Assembly: GCA_020627645.1 (NCBI GenBank)
Contig: JAHDGN010000244.1
Location: 1-5,564 of the forward strand
DNA: 5,564 bases
Direction of reading: 5' to 3'
DNA from: Akkermansiaceae bacterium
Lineage (GTDB): Bacteria; Verrucomicrobiota; Verrucomicrobiia; Verrucomicrobiales; Akkermansiaceae
Made by a program: the position numbers and the translations under genes. This document shows positions 1-5,228 of this stretch, one piece after another (position 1 is the first letter of the stretch; each line of letters starts with the position of its first letter). A model generated the notes under the pieces. The model had not been told where the DNA came from. It worked only from the letters and a program-made list of their open reading frames with translations, and made no database searches.

Positions 1-1
1 C

Positions 2-439
2 TCTACAAGATCCGCTACTCAGATTTCACTTTTGACAAACTCAGATCGGAATCGTGTAAGAGTGTGGGCGAGTGGGGGGGTGGGGGTGGAGCGGTGCGGT
101 GAGGGGGCGGACCAGGGGGTGGCGTTGGAGGCGGGGTTGATTCCTTGTGCGAAGGTTGTGATTTCGGGAAATGGTTCATCTCAGATGCAGATGAGCTTTC
201 GGGATGCGGAGGAGAACTTGATTGGAGATTCGTTGACGTTGGAAGTGGCGGGAGGGAAGTTTGTGAAGTCCGGAACTAGGGAGATTGTGGTGAACGGGAC
301 GGATGGATTTAAGAGTCCTTCGGAGATTAACGGTTATATTCTTCAAAATATTGATCCTTGGTCGCTTGTAATTACGGAACGTGGGCGCAAGGAGCCGTTG
401 GTTAAAGCGAGGGTGAGGGCGTCTGAGGAGCCAAAGTAG
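2..439 (+). CDS. Unrecognised protein, C-terminal part, open at the left edge
   Basis: I do not recognise this protein. The frame has no stop from base 2, so the true start is probably outside the window; inside it, TTG at 32 and several GTG/TTG codons near 80-140 are possible starts. From about base 60 the codons end mostly in G or T, like the downstream genes, which supports coding. The readable part is about 145 residues. The last 100 alternate hydrophobic and polar residues with many Gly and Asn (for example KVVISGNGSS, LTLEVAGG, REIVVNGTDG), which suggests a beta-sandwich, possibly outside the cytoplasm. It ends in a charged tail (RVRASEEPK). No membrane segment or catalytic motif is visible. 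The stop lies 10 bases before chdC, so the two are probably co-transcribed. The first 60 bases are less clear: another frame is open there as far as 102. Confidence 0.6.
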   Translation, partial: STRSATQISLLTNSDRNRVRVWASGGVGVERCGEGADQGVALEAGLIPCAKVVISGNGSSQMQMSFRDAEENLIGDSLTLEVAGGKFVKSGTREIVVNGTDGFKSPSEINGYILQNIDPWSLVITERGRKEPLVKARVRASEEPK

Positions 440-449
440 AACGATTTTT

Positions 450-1280
450 ATGTCTGAGTCTAACAATTCATTGGCGCCAGCAGAAGGTTGGCATGTGATG
501 CATCTCTATTATTCGATTGATCATGGTCAATGGTCTCATTTGAGTGAACAGGAACGTCGTGAGGCTAAAACTGATTTGACGGAGCTGGTGCAGGAAATTC
601 GGTCGCATTGGGATACTCAGCTTTTAATGTTCGCGGTCGCGACTCCGAAAGCAGATTTGGGCTTTATGTTGCTGACGCCGGATTTGGGTGATGCGATTGC
701 GTTTGAGAAGAGATTGTCTCTTGCTTTGGGGGTGGATGTTTTGACTCCAGCCTACTCGTATTTATCTCAGACTGAGCGGTCTGAGTATACGACGACGCGG
801 GAGCAGTATGGGAAGGATACCTTGGTTGGAGAGAAGGGGTTGGAAGAGGGTAGTGAGGCGTATGAGGCGGGGTTGAAGGAGTTTGATGAGCGGATGGAAC
901 ATTATTTGAAGCATCGGATGTATCCGGTTTTACCTGATTGGCCGGTGGTGTGTTTTTATCCAATGTCAAAGAGGAGGTCTGCGCATGATGACTATAATTG
1001 GTATTCGTTGGATTTTGAATCTCGAGCGAAGTTGATGAAGGGGCACGCGACGACGGGGCGGAAGTATTCGGGTAAGATTTTGCAGTTGATTACGGGGTCG
1101 ACTGGTTTGGATGAGTATGAGTGGGGGGTGACTTTGTTGGCGAAGGACCCGATGGAGGTTAAGAAGATTGTTTATGAGATGAGGTTTGACGAAGTCTCTG
1201 CAAGGTATGGGGAGTTTGGGGACTTTTATATTGGGACGCAGGTGCCTTTGAATGAGTTATTTCGTCGCGTTTGTTTGTGA
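450..1280 (+). CDS. chdC: Coproheme decarboxylase (HemQ/ChdC, chlorite dismutase family)
   Basis: This enzyme oxidatively decarboxylates two propionates of Fe-coproporphyrin III to make haem b, the final step of the coproporphyrin-dependent pathway, in the cytoplasm. The 276 residues match the ChdC type of the chlorite dismutase family. Visible signatures are GWHVMHLYYSID near the N-terminus, the YPMSKRR motif (170-176) with the reactive Tyr170, the proximal haem ligand His199 in MKGHATTGRKY, Gln212 in KILQLITGS, and MRFDEVSARYGEFG (244-257). Spacing from Tyr170 and His199 puts Arg156, Met172, Lys174, Gln212, Arg245 and Ser250 where Listeria and Staphylococcus ChdC have their substrate-binding residues, so it should be active. 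It is about 25 residues longer than the roughly 250-residue Firmicutes enzymes; the extra length is a Glu-rich segment around 113-150. The ATG at 450 is well placed, but its upstream ribosome binding site is weak. All seven Ile codons are ATT. Confidence 0.95.
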   Translation: MSESNNSLAPAEGWHVMHLYYSIDHGQWSHLSEQERREAKTDLTELVQEIRSHWDTQLLMFAVATPKADLGFMLLTPDLGDAIAFEKRLSLALGVDVLTPAYSYLSQTERSEYTTTREQYGKDTLVGEKGLEEGSEAYEAGLKEFDERMEHYLKHRMYPVLPDWPVVCFYPMSKRRSAHDDYNWYSLDFESRAKLMKGHATTGRKYSGKILQLITGSTGLDEYEWGVTLLAKDPMEVKKIVYEMRFDEVSARYGEFGDFYIGTQVPLNELFRRVCL

Positions 1281-1720
1281 TGAGGTGTTTCTTTTTTTTC
1301 ATAGGGTTTGCTCTGGTTTCGTGTTCTTCGTACCAGCGAGATTTTAGGGAAGCGGTGAAGTCTTATGGGGTTGGAACAGCTTCGGTGGAGGGGCCTTGGA
1401 AGGGTGAGTGGAAGAGTGAAGTGAATGGGCATCATGGGCCTCTTTGGTGCATGATTGATCGTGATCGGAAGGATCCGGATCTGTGGAAGTTTCGTTATCG
1501 GGCAGGGTGGGGTGTTTTTCAGTTTGGGGACTATGTGCATGAGGTGCGTGGTAAGGAAAAGGGTGGGGTGTTGTGGTTGGATGATGAGATGACTTTGCCG
1601 AAAGGTTTTGGGACTTATCGTGTGAAGGGGAGTTTGACTGCTGGGAAGTTTGAGACGCGATTCGAAGGAAATGGTGACCGGGGAGTGATGGTGTTGCGGC
1701 GTCCTGTTTCTCGGCGTTGA
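1280..1720 (+). CDS. Small predicted lipoprotein, unknown function, coupled to chdC
   Basis: The 146-residue product starts with a lipoprotein signal peptide: MRC, a Phe-rich hydrophobic stretch (4-12) and the lipobox L-V-S-C, with Cys15 as the expected lipidated residue. I chose the ATG at 1280 because it overlaps the chdC stop as TGATG, giving a short charged N-terminus; TTG at 1271 and GTG at 1277 are alternatives. The mature part begins with a short helix-like stretch and then carries a Trp/Gly-rich pattern, GPWKGEWKSEVNGHHGPLWC (38-57), followed by aromatic strands (WKFRYRAGWGVFQFGDY) and a Gly-rich end (GTYRVKGSLTAGKFETRF). This looks like a small antiparallel beta-barrel or sandwich in the envelope. 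From memory it resembles an uncharacterised family seen in PVC-group bacteria, but I cannot name a domain. The one-base overlap implies translational coupling with chdC. Confidence 0.82.
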   Translation: MRCFFFFIGFALVSCSSYQRDFREAVKSYGVGTASVEGPWKGEWKSEVNGHHGPLWCMIDRDRKDPDLWKFRYRAGWGVFQFGDYVHEVRGKEKGGVLWLDDEMTLPKGFGTYRVKGSLTAGKFETRFEGNGDRGVMVLRRPVSRR

Positions 1721-1854
1721 TTTCATTTAGGGAGATTCTTTTTGGGGAGATTTATGAAATAAGAGCGCTTCTTTTTTCTCCGATCAACAGGCATTTGGTT
1801 TTTGAAAAACTGAGGAACTTGTAGATGAAGAAATGAAGAGAAGAGGGATACTAA

Positions 1855-1883
1855 CCAATAGGGTGTTCGGCGTCTGCTATTGG
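1855..1883. repeat. Inverted repeat CCAATAG / CTATTGG
   Basis: CCAATAG at 1855-1861 is the exact reverse complement of CTATTGG at 1877-1883, separated by 15 bases. No T-run follows, so it is not a typical terminator. It could be an operator, a hairpin in a transcript, or part of an element end. Confidence 0.5.
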
Positions 1884-1886
1884 CGA

Positions 1887-1938
1887 TTAGCCCGAATATT
1901 TCATGAGCCTAGCTCGATTTAGCCCTGATTTTCAAGCC
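1887..1938. repeat. Imperfect direct repeats beginning TTAGCCC
   Basis: One copy (1887-1909) reads TTAGCCC, then GAATATTTCATG, then AGCC. The second (1919-1938) reads TTAGCCC, then TGATTTTCA, then AGCC. Between them GAGC-CTA-GCTC (1905-1915) forms a small palindrome. The layout resembles the end of an insertion sequence or a protein-binding array, but no transposase is present in the window. Confidence 0.4.
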
Positions 1939-2012
1939 TGGCATTGATTGAATTCGAAACTCAAATCCATTTTGTAATCATCGAGTCAAAGCTAAGATGG
2001 TATTCATCGCCC

Positions 2013-2642
2013 ATGGAAAAACTCAAGGCAGTTGGGCGTGCTCTCTTCATCTGGTTCAGATCTCTCGTCCTACTTTCCATTCTCGGAATCGGAATTAATC
2101 TTGTTTTTATCCTCATCAATCTCGGAGATATCAAAGATGCTATTCAAGGAGAATCATCACTCATTGATCTTTTGTTAGAACCTTGGCTTGCACTCTCGAT
2201 TCTCTTCTCGGTTGCTCATGTCATCATGGCCCAACAACAAGGTATCATGAGAGCAGCAAACCACTTGGTCGTCTCCAGCAAAGGAAGTGTGACCCGTTTC
2301 TTTGTCGATTCCTTTCTCAAACGAAAGCCTGATCTAATCGTTAACAACCAGCTTCAGGGAGTGGAAGAGCTTCAACAATTCTCCCAAAAAGCAGATCTCC
2401 TCGAAGGACTCCCCTTTCTTACCAAAATCGTTTACAAACGGATCGCAAAACCACTTAACCTCTTTGAGAACCTGTCTGCTTCTGTGACAAAGATTAGCGA
2501 AAACGCTCAAGCTGGCCGTGATGTCAAAACAGAAATGATCGAAGAAGTTCAATCATGGATCCCAGACGACCTAATCTCACCCAGCCTCAAACCAGTTATC
2601 ATTTTATTCTCCCTCAACATCCTTGCGATGTTTTTTGTCTAG
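2013..2642 (+). CDS. Three-segment membrane protein of unknown function
   Basis: I do not recognise this protein. I chose the ATG at 2013 (product MEKLKAVGRA..., 209 residues); the frame stays open upstream to a TTG at 1944, but that adds 23 residues of unlikely N-terminus. Predicted membrane segments are about 12-37, 57-73 and a C-terminal 192-209 that ends almost at the stop. Between the second and third lies a soluble stretch of about 115 residues with basic and amphipathic helices (TRFFVDSFLKRKPDL, KIVYKRIAKPLNLF) and an acidic end (EMIEEVQSWIPDDL). No catalytic motif or cysteine pair is visible. Codon use is unlike the neighbours: 15 of 22 Ile codons are ATC and Leu is often CTC, whereas chdC has no ATC at all. 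It stands alone between two gaps, which suggests its own promoter and a different origin or a past inversion. Confidence 0.8.
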   Translation: MEKLKAVGRALFIWFRSLVLLSILGIGINLVFILINLGDIKDAIQGESSLIDLLLEPWLALSILFSVAHVIMAQQQGIMRAANHLVVSSKGSVTRFFVDSFLKRKPDLIVNNQLQGVEELQQFSQKADLLEGLPFLTKIVYKRIAKPLNLFENLSASVTKISENAQAGRDVKTEMIEEVQSWIPDDLISPSLKPVIILFSLNILAMFFV

Positions 2643-2689
2643 TGCTCCACAAAGCTTAAAATGGCAGGTGCAGTTATTTTGTCTGTCCT

Positions 2690-2707
2690 CATAAATGCCC
2701 ATAAATG
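2690..2707. repeat. Tandem direct repeat CATAAATG x2
   Basis: CATAAATG occurs at 2690-2697 and again at 2700-2707, a 10-base period or about one helical turn, in the 147-base gap before the dehydrogenase gene. This spacing is typical of paired protein-binding half-sites but can arise by chance. No other strong promoter signal is visible in this gap. Confidence 0.35.
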
Positions 2708-2789
2708 TTGGTGTGAATGCTGATCGATTTGAGGATTCGGATCTCACTTGTCTTTGTTGGAAAAGTGGGCAGTCTTTGCGGCCCGTAAT

Positions 2790-3869
2790 ATGAGTGAGTT
2801 TCGTGTTGTTCCTGTCAATCTCCATGATGAATTGGTTACGCAAGCGTATCAGGCGCGTGGTTATGATGAAGATGAGTCTCAGGTGGCGGCGGAGGTTTGT
2901 CGGGATGCAACGCGGCACGGGATTCGGACGCACAATGCGCTGAAGGCGTTGCATTTGGATCATTTGTTTGGTTCTGCTGTTGGCGGTTGTGTTCCTGGGG
3001 TGGAGGTTGAGGTGGTGAATCGTCGGTTTAAGGCGAGTGAGGTTTGGAATGCGAATCGTAAGTTGGGGCAAGCGGTGGCGGTGGCTGCGATTGATCGGTG
3101 TATTGAGTTGGCTGACGAATATGGGGTTGGTCAGGTTTCGATTGATAATGCTTTTCACTATTTATGGGGAGGTGGGTATGTGATGAAGGCGGCGGAGCGT
3201 GGGTATATTGCTTATACCAATTGTACTTCGACGTTGGCGGAGGTGGTTCCATTTGGCGGGAAGTTTCCGACGTTGGGGACGAATCCTCATTCTTGGGGTT
3301 TTCCGACACAGGATGCGAATGGTTTTCCGATTGTGATTGATTGGGCGACGTCGACGGTTGCGATGGGGCGGGTTCAGCAATTGAAGCGAGAGGGGAAGTC
3401 GTTGCCTCCTGGGGCGGCTGTTGATGAGGAAGGGAATGAGACCTTGGATCCGAATCAGGTTGCGGCTTTGTTGCCATTTGGGGCGCATAAGGGGTATGGG
3501 ATGGCTTTAATGAATGAGTTGGTTGGTGGATTTATTGGTGGAAGTTTGCCAACAATTCGTGGCCGGGAGGGGGCTAAGACGACGTCGTGTTTTTACTTTC
3601 AAGTGATTCATCCTGATGCGTGGGATAGTGGGGCGTCTGTGGGTGGTGGGCAGATGGGGAATGTGAAGGAGGTGATTGATGATATTTTGGGGCATGGCAA
3701 TGAGGGGTGTTTGTTGCCGGGGCAAATTGAGGCTGGTTTTCGGGCTCGGACGGATGCGGCTGGAGGGCTTTTGTTTTCGGATGCTGAGTTGGGTGAATTC
3801 AAGGAGTTGGCTGATGGATTGGGGATTGGGGGGTGGGACATCGAAAATTTTGGGGTGGAGCCTGCGTAG
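2790..3869 (+). CDS. Malate/L-lactate dehydrogenase family (Ldh_2) NAD(P)H-dependent oxidoreductase
   Basis: This is a member of the Ldh_2 family, which interconverts 2-oxo acids and 2-hydroxy acids (malate, sulfolactate, ureidoglycolate, diketogulonate) with NAD(P) and uses a fold unrelated to classic lactate dehydrogenases. The 359-residue length is normal. Signatures in order are the catalytic-His region RHGIRTHN (His48), LGQAVAVAA (92-100), NAFHYLWGGGY (120-130, His123), VVPFGGKFPTLGTNP (152-166), IDWATSTVAMGRV (183-195) and LPFGAHKGYGMAL (228-240, Lys234). The substrate cannot be read from sequence. The usual S-H-G around the catalytic His is T-H-N here, and the usual HFGAAG-like loop is HYLWGG. 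I chose the ATG at 2790 because MSEFRVVPV fits the family start; a TTG at 2748 would add 14 residues. No clear ribosome binding site precedes it. Codon use returns to the G/T-ending pattern (14 of 15 Ile are ATT). It lies 11 bases before the FmdB-type gene, so co-transcription is likely. Confidence 0.92.
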   Translation: MSEFRVVPVNLHDELVTQAYQARGYDEDESQVAAEVCRDATRHGIRTHNALKALHLDHLFGSAVGGCVPGVEVEVVNRRFKASEVWNANRKLGQAVAVAAIDRCIELADEYGVGQVSIDNAFHYLWGGGYVMKAAERGYIAYTNCTSTLAEVVPFGGKFPTLGTNPHSWGFPTQDANGFPIVIDWATSTVAMGRVQQLKREGKSLPPGAAVDEEGNETLDPNQVAALLPFGAHKGYGMALMNELVGGFIGGSLPTIRGREGAKTTSCFYFQVIHPDAWDSGASVGGGQMGNVKEVIDDILGHGNEGCLLPGQIEAGFRARTDAAGGLLFSDAELGEFKELADGLGIGGWDIENFGVEPA

Positions 3870-3870
3870 A

Positions 3871-3880
3871 GGGAGAGGAG
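3871..3880 (+). promoter_or_regulatory. Ribosome binding site of the FmdB-type gene
   Basis: GGGAGAGGAG lies directly before the ATG at 3881. The GGGAG part is about five bases from the start, a usable Shine-Dalgarno distance. It is one of the few clear ones in the window and supports this start over in-frame upstream ones. Confidence 0.6.
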
Positions 3881-4180
3881 ATGCCGAATTACGATTATCA
3901 GTGTGAGAAGTGTGGGGAGGTTTTTGAGGTCTTTCAGAGTATGAAGGATGAGAAGCTCACTGATTGCCCGAAGGAAGGGTGTGATGGGCGGGTGAAGAGA
4001 TTATTGGGGACTGGTGCAGGGTTGATTTTTAAGGGTGAAGGTTTTTACGAGACGGATTATCGATCAGATTCTTATAAAGCGGGTGAAAAGAAGGCTTCGG
4101 AAGCTGGAAAGGTGAAAAAGGAGGGTGGTGAGAAAAAGGGAGAATCTCAGCCGAAGAAGTCGTCTGAGCCCTCGTCGTGA
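3881..4180 (+). CDS. FmdB-type zinc-ribbon protein (Zn_ribbon_8)
   Basis: The 99-residue product begins MPNYDYQCEKCGEVFEVFQS, the standard opening of FmdB/CxxC_CxxC_SSSS zinc-ribbon proteins. Cys8-x2-Cys11 and Cys29-x4-Cys34 should bind one zinc; the second pair (CPKEGC) is wider than the usual CPxC. Residues 43-61 (GTGAGLIFKGEGFYETDYR) match the conserved block after the ribbon in this family. The tail from about 62 is rich in Lys, Glu and Ser and likely disordered. FmdB was named as a putative regulator of formamidase/amidase genes, but most homologues have no proven role, so the function stays open. The ATG at 3881 has a good ribosome binding site; the frame extends up to 3833 inside the dehydrogenase gene, but that is not needed. 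It sits in a probable operon with the dehydrogenase upstream. Confidence 0.9.
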   Translation: MPNYDYQCEKCGEVFEVFQSMKDEKLTDCPKEGCDGRVKRLLGTGAGLIFKGEGFYETDYRSDSYKAGEKKASEAGKVKKEGGEKKGESQPKKSSEPSS

Positions 4181-4222
4181 TGCGAGCTTGTCAGAAATGC
4201 TAAGGACTGGCATTTTTAGGGG

Positions 4223-4855
4223 GTGAAGAAGATTTTTATTTTGTTCTCGATTGTCTTTGTGGGCGGTTTGGGAGCTGGGGTTTATTTTAGTTTTGTGGGG
4301 CAGGATTTGACGGATGTCAGGGGGAGGCATGAAACTGATAAGGCGGCTCGAGTGGTGGATGTTCCGGCGATGATTGAGAACGCGGCGAAGAGTCGGGAAA
4401 ACTTGGTGATTACGGAGCAGGAGATGAATACGTGGTTGGGATCGACGATGAAGGTGAAGCAGGAGGGGCTTTTTTCTGATCAGGTGGATTTGAAGGGGGT
4501 GTGGCTGAGATTTGAGGAAGGTCAGGTCGAGATTGTCGTTGAGCGTGATATCAAGGGGTTGTCTCATACGGTGTCGATGTATGTGACGGTTGAGCGTAAG
4601 AAGAAGGGGGATAAGACGGTGGCGAATATTGAGCGGCAAGGTGGCAAGGTTATGGGGATGGTTCCATGTGGGGGGCGATTTGGGAAAGTGAGAGTGCCCA
4701 TTGGTTTTACGTTGATGACTCGTAAGATGGGTTCGAATCTTGAGAAACTTTTCGATCGCGAATTTGAATTGATTGGAAGGGTGATGAAAAAAGCGGGTGC
4801 TTGGATCACGCTGGAGGAGGATCAGATGAGGATCAATTTTCCGAAAATGCCTTAA
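4223..4855 (+). CDS. Membrane-anchored or exported protein of unknown function
   Basis: I do not recognise this 210-residue protein. It starts with GTG: a stop (TAG) sits two codons upstream and MKKIFILFSIVFVGGLGAGVYF is a clear signal anchor or signal peptide (about 4-24), so this start is secure. There is no lipobox Cys, so it probably stays anchored by its N-terminus with the rest in the periplasm. The body has a ITEQEMNTWL stretch (63-72) followed by alternating strands (VDLKGVWLRFEEGQVEIVVERD, VSMYVTVERKK), then a basic region and a helical end. An ITE.E.N opening before beta-strands is loosely like the YpmS/DUF2140 type, but this is only a resemblance. A single Cys (149) argues against disulfides. 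It begins 42 bases after the FmdB-type gene and may belong to the same transcript. Its codon use matches the other G/T-rich genes. Confidence 0.82.
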   Translation: MKKIFILFSIVFVGGLGAGVYFSFVGQDLTDVRGRHETDKAARVVDVPAMIENAAKSRENLVITEQEMNTWLGSTMKVKQEGLFSDQVDLKGVWLRFEEGQVEIVVERDIKGLSHTVSMYVTVERKKKGDKTVANIERQGGKVMGMVPCGGRFGKVRVPIGFTLMTRKMGSNLEKLFDREFELIGRVMKKAGAWITLEEDQMRINFPKMP

Positions 4856-4997
4856 GGCTACCTCCGGTCATTTCACTCTGCGAAAGTTTGAACTCGTTTT
4901 CTTTGTGGGAGCAGGTTGCCGGAGTTGTTCTTGAGGCTGCGTGAAAACTATCACACGACTGTTTTGGTGGATTGATTTTTCGATCAGCAGCTGCACT

Positions 4998-5015
4998 GGT
5001 TGCAGTTATGCAACC
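4998..5015. repeat. Perfect 7-bp hairpin with GTTA loop
   Basis: GGTTGCA (4998-5004), loop GTTA, TGCAACC (5009-5015). No T-run follows, so it is not a standard terminator. Bases CTGCA (4991-4995) could instead pair with TGCAG (5001-5005), giving an alternative stem that excludes the first. It may be a leader-RNA structure or a binding site for a dimeric repressor. Confidence 0.45.
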
Positions 5016-5125
5016 TCTTGAGCTTTTGTCTTATAACACTTCTAGCCCGAATCGCACTCGGTTAAGCAAAAGGGTCGAGAACTTTTGATAGAGGATTTTT
5101 CACTGCGGAACTGTTCAACATAGTG

Positions 5126-5221
5126 ATGGTGCGGCTTTTGAAGCTAGCGAGTGCCATCTGGGCCAGCAATGGTATCAATCTGATTCTTTTAGTTGCGAGG
5201 AATTTAGGGAAAGGTTACTGA
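5126..5221 (+). CDS. Possible 31-residue hydrophobic small ORF
   Basis: An ATG-started frame gives a 31-residue peptide (MVRLLKLASAIWASNGINLI then LLVARNLGKGY) that is basic at both ends and hydrophobic in the middle. It ends seven bases before the DUF2341 start. There is no clear ribosome binding site and an ORF this short is expected by chance, so it may not be real; a leader peptide is the other possibility. Confidence 0.15.
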   Translation: MVRLLKLASAIWASNGINLILLVARNLGKGY

Positions 5222-5228
5222 GTATAGG

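Larger units (their letters stand above)
1721..2012. other. 292-base gap with repeats, no confident gene
   Basis: No convincing gene lies here. The stretch holds a weak hairpin plus T-run (AAG-AGCG-CTT at 1761-1770, then six T at 1772-1777), too short a stem to call a terminator with confidence. It also has a purine-rich run at 1821-1849, a 7-base inverted repeat at 1855/1877, and two imperfect copies of a TTAGCCC-led repeat at 1887 and 1919. A 29-codon ORF at 1833-1922 spans the repeats but has no coding support. The base mix here is more balanced than in the G-rich genes to the left. Confidence 0.6.
4856..5228. other. 373-base gap with hairpins and one tiny ORF
   Basis: No gene of normal size fits here; stops interrupt the + frames. 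It contains a palindrome at the preceding stop codon (GCCTTAAGGC, 4849-4858), a strong hairpin at 4998-5015, a second possible stem at 5067-5087 and a 31-codon ORF at 5126-5221. The base mix is less G-skewed than in the genes. It probably holds the end of the preceding transcript and the promoter and leader of the DUF2341 gene, but I could not identify a good -35/-10 pair or a clear terminator. Confidence 0.6.

Noticed and set aside
664..969. Long ORF on the - strand inside chdC
   Set aside because: Its Pro/Ser/Thr/His-rich product is the mirror of G/T-rich codons of chdC; it has no recognisable motif.
1730..1752. GGGAGATT repeated 15 bases apart after the lipoprotein gene
   Set aside because: The repeat is short and G-rich in G-skewed DNA, so chance is the likelier explanation.
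1761..1777. Possible rho-independent terminator after the lipoprotein gene
   Set aside because: The stem is only about three base pairs before the six-T run, too weak to call.
1833..1922. 29-codon ORF in the repeat-rich gap
   Set aside because: It runs through the inverted and direct repeats, with no ribosome binding site or coding bias, so it is probably spurious.
1948..1978. Promoter-like TTGAAT and TGTAAT before the atypical membrane gene
   Set aside because: The spacing of 19 bases is long and both boxes are imperfect; such pairs occur often by chance in this A/T-rich gap.
2604..3158. 184-codon - strand ORF across the gap before the Ldh_2 gene
   Set aside because: It overlaps the ends of two + strand genes, its composition is Arg/Asn/Ile/Thr-rich shadow sequence, and no domain is visible.
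3028..3841. Several - strand ORFs inside the Ldh_2 gene
   Set aside because: They lie antisense to a confidently identified enzyme gene and show only the biased composition expected from its G-rich coding strand.
4180..4203. Seven-codon ORF (MRACQKC) overlapping the FmdB-type stop as TGATG
   Set aside because: It is far too short to support, although the CxxC and the overlap are curious.
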